Assembly: GCA_028564705.1 (NCBI GenBank)
Contig: JAPXFQ010000132.1
Location: 806,001-870,000 of the forward strand
Reading direction: 5' to 3'
DNA length: 64,000 nucleotides
Source: Apricaphanius iberus
Lineage: Eukaryota; Chordata; Actinopteri; Cyprinodontiformes; Aphaniidae
The notes under the pieces were generated by a model, which saw only the letters and a program-made list of their open reading frames with translations, was not told where the DNA came from and did not search any database. Below are positions 43,926 through 55,600 of the stretch, piece by piece. The position numbers were made by a program, and so were the translations under genes. Position 1 is the first letter of the stretch. Each line of letters opens with the position of its first letter.

Positions 43926-44719
43926 TGCAGTGTTACAAAACGTTGCTATTAATTTACCCATGTGGGTTATACATGTGAAATAATTGGGGAAAACCAAAAC
44001 TGAGGTACTTGTCTTTTGCATGTTCACTAGAGTAAACTTTTTTTTGTGCATTCCCATTAATTAATAGAGGTAGTGGTGGTACTAAAGATATTTGTAGTGG
44101 TACATGTATAAAAGCATACACCATAAATAGTGTTAACCGTTACTGCAAGGCTATTTTTGTGATGCACTGCTGGGGGGAAATGTTAAACACAACATGTGCA
44201 GTTGAACAGCTTTCTGGTATTAAATGGAACGCCTCAAAAAATGAAAGACTTAAGGCTGGCATAGAGTGGCATTCACCCTTGTTAAGAAATGTGTAAACAC
44301 GTTGCAGATAAGCTTCAACTAATGCGTTGTCTGCTTCTTTGCCACTCTTCTCGCATGTCGTACACAGAGTTTCTCCTTCAAAAAAAAAAACACAGTCTGA
44401 GTACAAAGTCTAAAAATACCATTGTTTCTTTGTCATATCCCACTTTCCATTTGGTGATTACAAGTGTCATCACGCAACTTGCTGAGCTGAGCCTATCCAT
44501 GCCCTTATATGGTCATGGAAACACAACAAGCTTGTTCTTGTGCCAAGCTGAGCTGACACGGTCAGGGTTGACTCCAACCCCAGTGCATAAGGGGCAATAG
44601 AGGGCCTGGGCGTGCTCTGCTAGTCCCACTGCGGATGGTATTGAAAGCTGCTGCTGTCTTAGCAGAGGGGTCACAATAACGTTTCTAAACAGTAATAAGG
44701 CCTCATGCTAAAGGTTAAC
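43926..44719. other. No recognisable gene
   Basis: The frame at 44140-44406 has no motif I know. The 'tgagctgacacggtcagggttg' area at 44540-44600 resembles ends of a common DNA-element repeat but is too degraded to name. Confidence 0.35.
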
Positions 44720-44935
44720 AGCTCAGTGTTCTTAATATACATAGTGTCTGTTTAATAATCAAATGTCCAGAGTTACACCATCTATCTTTCACAAACATAG
44801 CCTGAGTCCCTCCTCTCTTCTTACCACTCTCTTTGGTTTTGTCGCCCTGGAACAGACAAGAGCTGTCCATGTTTAGGTATGAGTCCTGAATTAGCAAGGA
44901 TAGCCATGTCTCTGTCAGGCAGATCAGATCTGTTG
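44720..44935 (-). pseudogene. LINE endonuclease fragment (Rex1-like)
   Basis: The minus-strand reads 'ATDLICLTETWLSLLIQDSY' then 'QGDKTKESGKKRGGTQAMFVKDRWCNS'. The 'LTETWL' block and the 'SGK..GG....(N)xRWC' block, about 40 residues apart, are consecutive conserved parts of the APE-type endonuclease of Rex1-like LINEs. Only about 70 residues survive, without the RT. Confidence 0.75.
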
Positions 44936-46105
44936 CTCCTTTGATGGCAGGGTAAAGCTACCAGCTCATTCACTCATTTATTCTTCTGGCGGCTATATGC
45001 TTTATTATTGTCTTTTTGATTTTTATAAATGTAAAATTTACAAATATAATTTTGATAATCTCACATCCTAAGCACAGACAAAATTCTGTGAAACCCCCTG
45101 CGATCTCTAGGGATTGTACACTTGATAAAAGTTGATTTAAAAAAAGCATTTGCTTCTTGTCAGCCAGTCTAAAACTGGTGTGGGGGTACAAAGAACCATA
45201 TCATAAAACCATCAATATTAAAAACCAACTCCTGTTAAATATTTACTTGAATTGTTGTGAACTAAAATGATAAGGTCTCATCATGTTGAAATCTGACACC
45301 AGAAGAAAGAGCAGCCCACATTTTCACACATCTTAAATTCATCCTCTTTAATAAATGACACGTACCAAACAGCTGAGAAGTGCTGTCAGCTTCAGCTGTG
45401 AGTCATTACATTTACAAACCAGGCTGCCTCACCTTTCAGATAAACATTATCTGAGATCTTTCTGAATGCTAAAGTGTAGTTTGAGAGGCGAATCTCCATT
45501 TAGATAAAGATTACCCGTCACTCTATCACACACAGATATACACAGAATAACTTTGATGGTTTATTCTGGTAAATTCTGTTAGAAGAAAGACTTCCTCTGG
45601 CTCTTATTTCTCAATAGTCAATATTTGGGGTACTGAACTGCCAATTTGGTGCTACACCAACAGAAAAAATCCTGTCAACTATTAGAAAATTAAACAAAAC
45701 AAACCCTGCTTAATCATATATCCGTGAATGATCACCATACAGCTACTGTATGTTTGATAGGTTTTGCAGTTATGGTTTAAATGATATCAGTAATTTCAAT
45801 GATCTCTGGTAAAGTATAATATACACAATAATCCATTCCATTCGGTATAAAGAATTCTGCAGTACAATATCTTTTACATTTGACCCCTAGTGGTGCCCCC
45901 TAGTGGTCTACTTATTATTAGCAATGGTAATTAGTATGAGTTAACACAAGCATCTAGTAGCAGTGGCCCATGTGTGATCTATGCAATGTCCAAGTTGTGA
46001 CGAATATGCCATGGATTTTTGTGAAAATTTCCAAAGTAGCCTGGCTTGCCTAGTGACCGAATTGCTTGAACCGTTTTTTTATTTTTTATTTTTTATTTTT
46101 TTAAA
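44936..46105. other. No recognisable feature
   Basis: Nothing supportable seen apart from poly-T runs next to the tandem duplication. Confidence 0.4.
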
Positions 46106-46197
46106 GGCAGCATTTCCTCAAAAAAATTAAATTCCAGACAGCACCAGAGTAGGCAGCATTTCCTCAAAAAAATTAAATTCCAGACAGCACCAGAGTA
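46106..46197 (+). repeat. Perfect 46-bp tandem duplication
   Basis: A 46-bp unit (starting GGCAGCATTTCCTCAAAAAA) is present twice, head to tail, with no mismatch. A T-rich run lies directly upstream. The identity points to a recent slippage event. Confidence 0.93.
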
Positions 46198-46968
46198 GGA
46201 TGATGGGGTATTGAATATATGGAAGACACTTTGCTGTAATGGAAATGGGCTCTAATGGCGCGTTCACACCGCACACTTTCTCAGCATCAAGCAAGTTTGA
46301 CGCATATATATATTTTTAAGCTGATGCTCACAAAGCGCGTGGGTGGGCCTTTCTCTGGCATTTGTTCTAGACACTAGGAGATCGTGATTTGCTAGACAAA
46401 GTCGACGTTGAGCGGCCTCACTACAGGGAGACGCTCTAATCGGTTACCGCAATTGACACAGGTTAAGAAGTAAGTTATAATATGCCATTAAACTAATGTA
46501 TTGAACATTTTACCATCACACACACTTACTCTCAACATACCATGGTTGGCAGGACAGATACCTCCAAAGATGATTTTTGTATTTGAAGGTTATTGATCTA
46601 CTTTGCTTGTCTCTATTGTGACCATGTGACTGTTTTTTAATCGATGTAGTGCCATGTACCTGTGTGTACCTAGGGCATTAGTACCTACAAATTGAGGCTG
46701 GAAGCTGATATTAGTACCAAGCTGAATGCACAGAAATGTTTAATAGCCAAGCATTGGTTTACATAGTTTAAACCTATTTCTTCCACAGACTAGAGTTAAG
46801 CTCCATTGCATTGATTTGTTATGATCACCCCCCAAAAAGGTTTCCAAATCCTTGCACTTAAAGCCTTTTACAAACCCTTTTCATGTTAAATTCCATTCGG
46901 AACTCCAGTTGCTTGTTTACTGATGTAGTAGCAATAGATAGATATGGCTGCTAATTCAACATAATGTA
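46198..46968. other. No gene; possible MITE scrap at 46255-46440
   Basis: The 'ggcgcgttcacaccgc' word and a CpG-rich stretch may be one end of a non-autonomous element of the kind seen at 42864. No partner end was found. Confidence 0.3.
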
Positions 46969-46972
46969 TTAA

Positions 46973-47475
46973 AGGCACAGTGAGTAATTTTCGGCCAGTA
47001 GGGGGCAGTGTATACCTAAATTATCACAAGCATGCGGTATCTGTGTCTTCTAGTAAGAAACTCAACAAGGGAGGTCCAGCTAGTGCTGTTTTCAAACGCT
47101 CAATTTCCTGAGAATGATCCATTTGCAGCAACATGACGAGCACATTGGTCTCTCTTTCATCGCTTCGAACTAGGGAAGAGGTAAAAATGTATTTATGGCA
47201 AACCTTTTTTGCATTTTGAGGGGAAATCAATGTTTTAATAGCGGGCGTGTTCCGTGCGCTTTGTCTGTCCGGGCTCTTGTAGAAGTAAAGACCTCATCTA
47301 ATATGGCTGTCCCCTGAAAAAAGGACATGCGCCTATGTATTTAAAAACAGATTTTTAAAGTCATATTTTACAATATAGCCAATTTTTGCAATTAATGTGC
47401 TTTACGTAATTATTGTTACATAATATTTTAATGGCTATTTTCAAAGAAGTACTGCAAAAACCACACACTGTCACT
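46973..47475. mobile_element. TTAA-flanked non-autonomous DNA element
   Basis: TTAA at 46969-46972 and 47476-47479 flank an element whose ends are inverted: AGGCACAGTGAGT at the left, and AGTGACAGTGTGT as the reverse complement of the right. The 503-bp interior has no frame. TTAA targets are used by piggyBac and Kolobok elements; the AG-starting ends lean toward Kolobok, but this is only inference. Confidence 0.6.
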
Positions 47476-47734
47476 TTAAGCTCATGCACACACATGAAAT
47501 CTGTGTGTCTCTTCAAATACTGTAGTAGTAGATGGCTTATTAGACTTGAATGTGTGCCATCTGTAGACAAACAGAAGCAGAGAAGACCCACAGTGAGTCC
47601 AGCTGTACTGCTCAGTGCTACAACATGCAGTGTGTAGATAAATGCTATCAGATAAATTGAGACGAGAAGAAAACATTAGGCACTCTCATAAAAGTCAAAT
47701 CATCACTGTTAATAACTGCTCCTTTAATGAAAAT

Positions 47735-47870
47735 ACCAAATTTAGTATCTCAGAAAATTAGAATATTGTGAGAATGTTCAATATTGAAGACAACTGGTAC
47801 CACACTCTAATCAGCTAATAATTAATCAGCTCTGACACACATAAAGACCAAACAAGCAAACAGAATTCAA
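47735..47870 (+). mobile_element. Tc1-like element end fragment
   Basis: The 'tagtatctcagaaaattagaatattgtga' and 'ttcaatattgaagac..ctggt.ccacactctaatcagcta' order is the end of a well-known fish Tc1-like element. Not related to the intact copy at 39933. No transposase here. Confidence 0.65.
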
Positions 47871-49079
47871 CTAGAGAAAGGTATCATTACAGCTGTTACC
47901 ACCATTCAACCCATGTTACAGAAACTCATGAGTGGGAGACAAGTGCATGTGTCTCTCTAACACTTGCAAACCATATCCAAGTAACATACAAATAGAAGTG
48001 AAAATTCTGTGTTGTTACGTATATATTTCTGAAAGCTGCTGTATAAATATACTGCAGATTTCAAAATTCGTAATAAAACAGATTTTTTTAATACAGAATT
48101 TGATACACATATATCCTGTTTTATTACATTTTTCTGGAAACTGCCTAAGTATGCCAAGGAGCTACTGCTGATTTAGTTTTTTTTGTTCTAGAACTTACTG
48201 TACAACTGAAAGCTAATTTTTTCCTAAAAAAGTGAGTAAATGCCACAATGAAATTCAAAAGACAGTTTCTGCTGTTTCTACCCCCCACCCCCCTAGTTGA
48301 TTGAAAATATGCAAGGGGTCCAGGACCCCAAAAAGGTAGAGAACAACTGATCTAGTTGAGCAATGTAATGTTGCATTTATTAAGCAAGTTTTCAAGTGCC
48401 AAGTTTAAAAATCTAAAGGAAAGCTCAGGATTCCAAATAGAACAGAAAACCAATCCACCTCTTACAATTCAATATGTCTGCCATAGATTTTAAACATATT
48501 AATAGCAGCAGTAAAATTAGATTGAGCAACATTTGACCTTCTGACAATTTGTGTAATTAAAGCATCAGCACTGTTGGACTTCATTTGGTAAATGTGTTCT
48601 TACTGTCTTATTTGTGGGTTTAGAGAACAGATAAGAGGAAGACATAATCATGTTGAAAATGACTCATTAATGAAATACTATACTATTGAAACACCAGATG
48701 AAGCTTGTGAGTAACCAAGACCCAGGTGGAACCAATGTATGGGTATAACATAACATTAAAAAAAGAGTTTGGAAACACTGGAAATTGTAGAACCTCAAAT
48801 ACTTATGCAGGAGGCGGATTTATAGAGAAACGAGCCGTTTTACTTTGTGGTCTAACATTAACTACAGGATACAAGTTAAATTTCAGGACAAATTAATACT
48901 GTATAACACCAATGGTAACATTTTAGCATATATATGTCTATCCCAGAAGTGGAAAGCTGTAGAATAGCATGATATAGTCCCTTTAACATTGGACAAAAGG
49001 TTTTAACATTTCCTGACAATATTGACATTTCAACAGTATTGAACTAATTCAATGTAATTTAGTTCTCAATTAATTTAAT
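47871..49079. other. No gene; possible hAT end near 48280-48352
   Basis: The 'caaggggtccaggaccccaaaaaggtagagaacaactga' words look like the end of a hAT element, but no opposite end was found. Otherwise unrecognised. Confidence 0.35.
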
Positions 49080-49106
49080 TTTTTCTTTCTCTTTTGGCTT
49101 TTCCCT

Positions 49107-49345
49107 TCAGGGGTCGCCACAGCGAACGATCTGTCTCCATGTAGTCCTATCATCTGCATCCTCTGCCCTCACACCAACGAACTTCATGTCCTCTTTCACC
49201 ACATCCATAAACCTCATTTTTGATCTTCCTCTCAGTATCCTGCCTGGTGGCTCCTTCCTCAGTATCCTTCTACCAGTATAATTGTCATCTCTCCTCTGAA
49301 CATGTCCATTACCAATGCAAACAAGAAGGGGCTCCTTCATGCAGT
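49107..49345 (-). pseudogene. RTE-type LINE C-terminal end
   Basis: Minus strand frame ends 'GHVQRRDDNYTGRRIL', 'PGRILRGRSKMRFMDVVKEDMK', 'DRTTWRQIVRCGDP' and stop. This is the complete C-terminus of the family, joined almost directly to the RT palm by an internal deletion of roughly 280 residues. Confidence 0.88.
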
Positions 49346-49365
49346 CTCACCTCCACCTTGAACTC

Positions 49366-49760
49366 CTATGTCACTCCTACAGAACACCTCACAGCTGTCT
49401 CACAGCTCTCATACATGTCTTGCACCACTCGAATATACTTCTCTGCCACTCCAGACTGCCTCATCCAAAACCACAGCTCTTCTCTTGGCATCCTGTCATA
49501 AGCTTTCTCTAAATCTACAAAGACACAATGCAGCTCCCTCTGGGTCTGTACTTCTCCTTCAGCATCCTTAAAGCAAAAATTGCATCTGTAGTAGTCTGCA
49601 TAAAAATGCACTCCTGCTCACAAATGCTCACTTCTGACCGAAGCCTAGCTTCCACCACTCTTTCCCATTGCTTTGTTGTATGACTCATTAGCTTTATTCC
49701 TCTGTAGTTGCCACAGTTCTGTACATCTCCCTTATTCTTAAAGATCGGCTCTATAACACT
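49366..49760 (-). pseudogene. RTE-type reverse transcriptase fingers/palm remnant
   Basis: Minus strand reads 'PIFKNKGDVQNCGNYRGIKLMSHT', 'WERVVEARLR', then 'RELHCVFVDLEKAYDRMPRE', 'SGVAEKYIRVVQDMYE'. The second block includes the first catalytic aspartate ('FVDLEKAYD'). The later catalytic box is absent. Confidence 0.85.
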
Positions 49761-50184
49761 TTTCCTTCATTCCTCAGGCATCTTCTCAGTCTTCAAGGTC
49801 TTGTTGAAGAACCTATTCAAAAACTCTGCTGCCACCTCCCCTAGACACTTCTATACCTCCACCGATATCATCAGGACCAACTGCCTTTCTCGTCTTCATC
49901 CTCTCCAAAGCTTTCCTAACCTCATCCTTACTAATTCCAGCTGCTTCACAACCATCAATTCTTCTACTCCACATTCTCTCGCATTTCCCTCATTCGTTAG
50001 CTCTTCAAAGTACTCTTTCCATCACACTCTTGGTACATGTCAGTACATTTCCATTCCAATCCTTGATCACGCTTACTTGTTGCACATCCTTTCTATCTCC
50101 GTCTCTCTGCCTGACCAACCTATACAAATTGTCCTCTCCCTCCAGCCATTTCCATCCTTTTTGCAAAGTCTATCACCATCTATC

Positions 50185-50775
50185 CTAGATTCCAAATCTG
50201 CCCATCACTTTCTCATCACCTCTGTTCCCTTCACCAACATGTCCGCTAAAGTCTGCACCAATCACCATTCTCTCAACTCTCAGAATACCCAGCATCAAAT
50301 CATCTAGTTCAATACAAAATTCCTGCTTCTCTTCTAACTCACATCCTACCTGTGGCGAATAACCACTAACATTGATCATTATTCCTTCCATTCCCAGCTT
50401 CAGACTCAACAGCCTATATGACATCCTTTTCACTTCCAGAAAATTCCAAGCAAAGTCCTCCTTCAAGATAACTCATACTCCATTTCACTTTCTATCTACC
50501 CCATGGTAGAACAACTTAAACCCTTCTCCTTAGCTTCTAGCCTTGCTACCTTTCCACCTTGTCTCCTGAACACATAGAATATCCACTTTCATTCTCTGCA
50601 TCATGACCACCAGCTCTCTATCTTTACCTGTCATAGTCCCAACATTCAAAGTCCCTACTCTTAATTCCACACTCACACTTCCTCTTCTCTCTCTGCCTAC
50701 CAACACATCTTCCTCCTCTCCTCCTTCGACCAACAGTTTTCCAATTTCCACCAGCGCCCTGTGGGTCAACAGCAC
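50185..50775 (-). pseudogene. RTE-type endonuclease domain remnant
   Basis: Minus-strand frames read 'RVGTLNVGTMTGKDRELVVMM' and 'KVDILCVQETRWKGSKA', the start of the endonuclease, and then 'FLEVKRMSYRLLSLKLGMEG', 'SGYSPQVG', 'VIGADFSGHVG' after a break. These are the catalytic N/E/D blocks in order: N in 'TLNVGT', E in 'QETRWKG', and 'GADF' later. At least one frameshift separates the parts and a piece between 50466 and 50530 is lost. Confidence 0.85.
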
Positions 50776-50900
50776 CGGTGGCTGTCGTTGTTATCCCGCG
50801 CCTACATGGAGTTCATGTTTGTGTCTTGCATATTTTATTTGACTTTGTTTTTACTTAGGATACCCTTCCTGAGACAGGCCACTGCATTTTTCCAGACTTG

Positions 50901-51149
50901 GGAGAAGAGAGAGATCACCGGCTTGTGACCCTTTATGGTAGAATTTTTTTTTTACTTCAGTTTATTTATTTAGGGCTAATTCACAACAAGTCATCTCAAG
51001 GCAGTTTACTCAAAAAGTCATTTCAATCATACACATACACATTTTCTTCGCTAAAGACGGGCTGGGATGGTATCAGCTGCTCCATGTCTGACACACTACT
51101 GCTGGGGATTGACGTGTGTGAGGTTGCAACAAAACTGAGCTGCTTCTCA
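50901..51149. other. No recognisable feature
   Basis: Only a T-rich stretch; the 'caactcacaacaagtcatctcaaggcagttt' word near 50975 looks like a short L2 3'-tail scrap. Confidence 0.3.
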
Positions 51150-51270
51150 TGCATGCATCCATTTTCTATACCGCTTATCCTCGAGCAGTCGAAGGTGGAC
51201 TGGTTTCTATCTCCAGCATTCAACGGGTGAGAGGTGCCGTGCACCCTGGACAGATCACCATTTACTTGGA
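51150..51270 (-). mobile_element. SINE tail fragment (family of 37469-37833)
   Basis: The 'catccattttctataccgcttatcctcgagcag' and 'gtgcaccctggacagatcacc' order matches the tail half of the SINE at 37469-37833; no head. Confidence 0.7.
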
Positions 51271-51991
51271 GGGCTTCTTGAAATGTGAGAGATCCAATAA
51301 AGAGTCTTTGGAAGATGATCTGGAGCACTCTCCATCATATTAACCATTTTTTTCCTCACCTAAAGCTAGAACATGTCAAGATTGGGACTGATTTTAGATC
51401 CGAGTTCCAATTTCTGAGGCAATTTAGTGAAAGCAGCCAACCGTTGTTGTTTAGTCCACCTCTTTGGTTCATATTTCCAGTTTTTGTGCTGGGATGTTGC
51501 TTATAAAAGTAAATCTAAGGATCCCTAAAATTTCTTTATGGCCGTTTGAACTTATAAAACGTATAAGCTAACAAGCAATACAAGAATTTCTTCAGGTGAA
51601 CATTAAAGATAGTCCAAGAACCACAAGTGGTGCATATAGCAAAGGTTGAGAACCAGGGACATAGATCATACAATAATAACCACTGATTAAAGTCTGACTT
51701 GGTTCTAGTGTCTTCCAACCTGCTGCATCTCAGCATAAAGCAGAAAATTATTCAATCCAGCTTCATGAATTACGTTTCTAAAATGTGAGATAAAAGGATT
51801 AAAAGGATATATTCAAAGCCTGGGTGCAGATAACCTTTGCTGAGAAGCTTTTAGAGGAATTGTTGATGATTTATTAGGAGATTATTAGTGTAAGGACATA
51901 AGGTGTGAGCAAGCTTTACATAATGGAGGGGAGGGGGGACACAGGCCTGTGAAGCAAGACTTCCTTTGTTAAATTCTTTGGAAAATGGCAA
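51271..51991. other. No recognisable feature
   Basis: Nothing supportable seen. Confidence 0.4.
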
Positions 51992-52007
51992 CCAGAGGAG
52001 AAACTTT
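51992..52007 (+). repeat. SINE target-site duplication (left)
   Basis: CCAGAGGAGAAACTTT here against CCAGAGGAGAACCTTT at 52187-52202, 15 of 16 matching. Confidence 0.85.
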
Positions 52008-52186
52008 TTTTAAAGGTTTTGTGGCCATAGTGAAGGCTTTTATTAACAGTGGACAAATAAGAAAGGGGGAGAGAGTTGTGGGAGAGACATTGGCAAATGT
52101 CCACAGCCAGGAGCCGATCTGGGAATGTCACTTTGAGGGCTCAGGCCTCTGAACATGGGGTGCCTGTCTCAACCACTACACCGTGC
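52008..52186 (-). mobile_element. tRNA-derived SINE, second family
   Basis: Minus strand starts GGGCACGGTGTAGTGGTTGA, a tRNA-like head with an A-box-like GTGTAGTGG, then 'ctcaaagtgacattcccag', 'ctctctcccacaactctctccccctttc' and an 'aataaaagcc' tail. It is 179 bp and has a 16-bp near-perfect duplication. It is distinct from the family at 37469. Confidence 0.82.
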
Positions 52187-52202
52187 CCAGAGGAGAACCT
52201 TT

Positions 52203-53082
52203 AAGAGTAGGACCATTGCTAAGACGCACTTCAGAAGCAGGGGCCTGCTTGCAAAAAACTAAGTGCTGCGATGAAATATGAATTAGAATAATTAAACATG
52301 AGACGGGGAAACATTACGACAGCAAATGTTTAAACTGAGCGGGATGCTACAAGTAAGAGGCGAGTGGTGAGTCCTGTCTACAGCTGATGAGGTTTGAAGG
52401 TTTTTTGAACCAATTTCAATTTACACATTTGTTCTCCATATGCTTTCTGAAAAGCAAGCTATGCTTAAATCTATAATGGGATTGAAAGCTGCTCTCAGAC
52501 ATACTAACAGAAGCTGGTTTTTATAAAATCTGTAGTAATGTGGTACAAAAATAGTTTATACAAGCAGAATATGTTTAGCTGATGTAAATGAGCGTTCTTC
52601 ATGATGGACTATTAAAATAGACTTGCGTCTGTTACACTAAAGATATTACCCTAAACCTCCTTAATTAACCATAAAAATACTCAGAGGGGCAAAGAAAAAA
52701 AATGTTTAATCTGATGTGGCTTTCTGCCCATCAGAACAGAAGGGGTCCTGGTCTGCATACTGGAGTAAAACACCTACCTCGTAGACTCTTTAAATCCATT
52801 TTTTTCACTTTGTAAAAAACATTCTTTAGACCAACACATAGTATTGTATAGCTGTGATGCAGAAGGAAAAGAATGCAAGATATTTTTTTTACAAGTAATA
52901 TGTGACAAGTATGGTATTCATTTTGATGCAACCCCCTTTACTCTAACACATGTAAATAAAATCCAGTGCAACAAAGTGCCTTTAGAAGTTAAAAATAGAG
53001 CCTGGTTGTGTGTAATCTCAGTATTAATTCATCTGTTCTGTGTTTATCTCAGAGGTTTGTTAGATAAAAAATGTCATCATGA
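52203..53082. other. No recognisable feature
   Basis: Nothing supportable seen. Confidence 0.4.
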
Positions 53083-53920
53083 AGTAAAGTTTATTTATAT
53101 AGCACATTTTCAGCAACAGGGCAATTCAAAGTGGTTTAAATGATTTAAAAAAACAACACAATACAAACACAGAAGGAAACAACCTTACAGAGGCAAAATA
53201 AAGAGAATTAATGGGATCCATCTGTCCATCCATTATTCAAAGGCATCTATAAACAGGTGATGTTTCAGCCTTGATTTAAAGGAAGTTTCAGAAGTTTTGC
53301 ACTTTTCCGGAACTTTCTTTCAGATTAGAGGAGCATAAAAAGTGAATGAAGACCAAATAAAATAGCAAAACGGTTAGGGAGAACGTTGTAGAGACATTTA
53401 AATCAGGTTTAGATCATAAAAGGGTAACTAAAAGTAAAACTCCATGCTTACCAAGACATGGCCACCTTTCTAAACCAGAGGTGTTCAAAGGGTTAGCCCA
53501 GGGGCAATTTGTAGCTCCTAGAACAACCCACCAACAGAGGGGGTTGATGCACATTGAGACTTTTTTAATATTCAGAGGAAATCTGTCCTTAAAAATTGAA
53601 AGCATGTATTTGTCTTTTAATGAGTATGCGTTTTGCTTTGTAAAAGACACGTTCAACAACAAGGCAATTCAATGTTTTATTTATATGAGTTGGGAGACCA
53701 ATTAAAGCATAAAATACAAGTTGATAGGCACAAAATATGTCACCAATTGAAAAACATTTAACGTTCCAGCTATTATTAATCACTTCCTCAAATGCAGTTC
53801 TAAACAGATCCGTTTCTAGCTTTGATTTAACTCTGCGTTTCAGCAGCTTTGCAGCGGACGGGAAGTTTGTAGGGGGAGCATAGAAACTGAAAGCTGCTTC
53901 TGTATGTTTGGTTCTGATTC

Positions 53921-53956
53921 TAGAGATTATTAATAGACTAGAGATTATTAATAGAC
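53921..53956 (+). repeat. 18-bp tandem duplication
   Basis: TAGAGATTATTAATAGAC occurs twice in a row inside the LINE remnant. Confidence 0.93.
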
Positions 53957-54190
53957 TAGAGTAGGGTCTTTCGTTCAGGCCTTCAAAATACTTTGGTGCC
54001 AAGTCATTCAGTGATTTATAAACTAGTAGGAGTATTTTGAAGTCTATTTTCTGAGCTACAGGGAGCCATTGTAAGGACTTTAGAACTAGGGTGATCTGTT
54101 CTACTTTCCTGGTTCTAGTGAGGATGTGAGCAGCAGCATTCTGGATCAGCTGCAGCTGTCTGACTTTTTTGGAAGACCTGTAAGGACAGT

Positions 54191-55030
54191 CAGTATGTTT
54201 ACATGCACATCTAAATCAAGCTTTACAGCAAGATTACATGTAAAATCTATGGTTGAGTCCGTCAGAGTCTCTGCGGTGCTTTGTGTGCATTGGCTCCGTC
54301 AACTTTTCAACTGTTACTTGCATTTCAAGCGGCAACGTATTGAAAGCAAGCAAGCTGAACAAGCTGAACTTTTGACAGACTTGACTTCACATTGCCCGGC
54401 ATCGACGTTGTCTAGCCAATCATGATCTACTAGTGTTTTAAACATCCAGCAGAGAAAGGCCAGCCCACATGCTTTGCAAGCTTCAGCTTAAAATTGTATG
54501 TACATCAAACTAGATGCGTTGGGAGCGGTGCTTGACTCAGAAAATGCATGTGGTTTCAACACACCATAAGTGCTTGCTCCATGTTGAGAGTCAAACCCCA
54601 GTTTATATATTAGAGGGAAAGGCATTAAACAGAGGCTGGAGGTAGTGAAACAGACGGAGTCAAAGCACGATATCCACAATCACAATGCACCGCCTATTTT
54701 TCAGTCCAATAATTCACTGACTTACGATTGTCTTAGCTGCCATATTCTTCTTATAATACTACAATGTTGTTGATTTGCGCTTCCCTGTCTTGTCACTTCC
54801 AAAGGGGGTGCGCGAGTACGGGAGGAGTACTTGCTCACCCCCAGAGGTAGGGTTGATTGCAGAGAAATACAATTTCCAATACCATTATCTGGGTCCCTTA
54901 GTCCGATTTGTTAAACTCCAGTTCGGTTTGATTTAAGTTGGACTAAGGTGTATACATGCATTGCAAAAGTCTGATTTCAGTCAGACTAAGGTAATAATTA
55001 AATTTTCTCTTGCTGCATGTAAACGCACTG
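54191..55030. mobile_element. 'CAGT..TTTACATGCA' MITE family, copy 3 (longest)
   Basis: Left end CAGTATGTTTACATGCACAT; reverse complement of the right end CAGTGCGTTTACATGCAGCA. The 840-bp interior matches the copy at 23187-23768 over most of its length and has extra sequence (54300-54560). It interrupts the LINE between the RT palm and the C-terminus. The target duplication is unclear because the flanks repeat the word CAGT/ACTG. Confidence 0.78.
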
Positions 55031-55329
55031 ACTGACTGTTACAGTAATCAATCCAACTAAGGAAACATGCATGGATAGTCCCAGTGTGACATTACTCTTC
55101 TTTTTTTAGAAATGTTCTTCAGGTGATAGCTGACTTTGTTATTGCCTTTATGTGGCACTGGAGGTTCAGGTCTATGTCCACTATTACACCTAGATTACGC
55201 GCCTGATCAGTAGTTTCTAGTTGTATCAACAGAAGCTGTGTGCTGATTCTTGATCATTCCTCTTTAGGTCCAAAGATAACAACTTCAGTTTTACTTCTAT
55301 TCAGCTGGAGAAAATGATGGCACATCCAT

Positions 55330-55590
55330 TCACTGATTTGATCGAAGCATTGACTTAGGCTTTGGATGTTTCATATCACCTGGTGACATTGTAATGTAAA
55401 GATGAGTATTATTTGCATAGTTATGGTAGCTAATCGTATTTGTTATAATCTGAACAAGTGGGAGTATGTAGATAATGAATATAAGGAGACCAAGGATGGA
55501 GCCCTGGGAGACCCCACATGTAATTTCCATCTGTTCTGAAGAAGGACTGCCTATGGACACATCATTTATTGTTTTTAAGGTAAGACTCAT
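55330..55590 (-). pseudogene. LINE RT palm with mutated YADD box (YANN)
   Basis: The frame reads 'MEITCGVSQGSILGLLIFIIYILPL' and 'ISYHNYANNTHLYITMS'. These are the conserved RT motifs 'GVPQGSxLGPLLF' and 'YADDTQLY'; both catalytic aspartates have become asparagine (two single G-to-A type changes). The enzyme could not work even if expressed. Confidence 0.85.
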
Positions 55591-55600
55591 GGTAAATCAT

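Larger units (their letters stand above)
49080..50900 (-). mobile_element. RTE-type LINE, internally deleted
   Basis: A minus-strand non-LTR element. From about 50900 down it has a 5' leader, an APE-type endonuclease (50185-50775), part of the RT (49366-49760) and the C-terminal end with the stop at 49107. The 3' end has a 'gcgacccctgaagggaaaagcc' type tail. The catalytic FADD region of the RT is missing, lost by a deletion that joins the 'FLFA(I/L)VMD' block almost directly to the 'HVQRRD' end. I call it RTE from the endonuclease and the short tail; Rex3 is a different member of that clade. Confidence 0.85.
53083..55600 (-). mobile_element. L2-type LINE, second family, interrupted by a MITE
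   Basis: Minus-strand LINE remnant. It begins near 55600 with RT palm, continues through the post-RT region and ends near 53083 with 'gctatataaataaa' type sequence. A MITE (54191-55030) splits it. The interval 53410-53760 looks like a mix of further tail material. The L2 type is inferred from the RT; it differs from the element at 2946-6120. Confidence 0.75.

Noticed and set aside
48280..48352. hAT element end
   Set aside because: The sequence resembles one end of a known type, but no partner end or duplication was found; mentioned only in passing.
49708..50307. 199-codon plus-strand open frame
   Set aside because: It is antisense to the RTE-type endonuclease and RT code, which carries the recognisable motifs.
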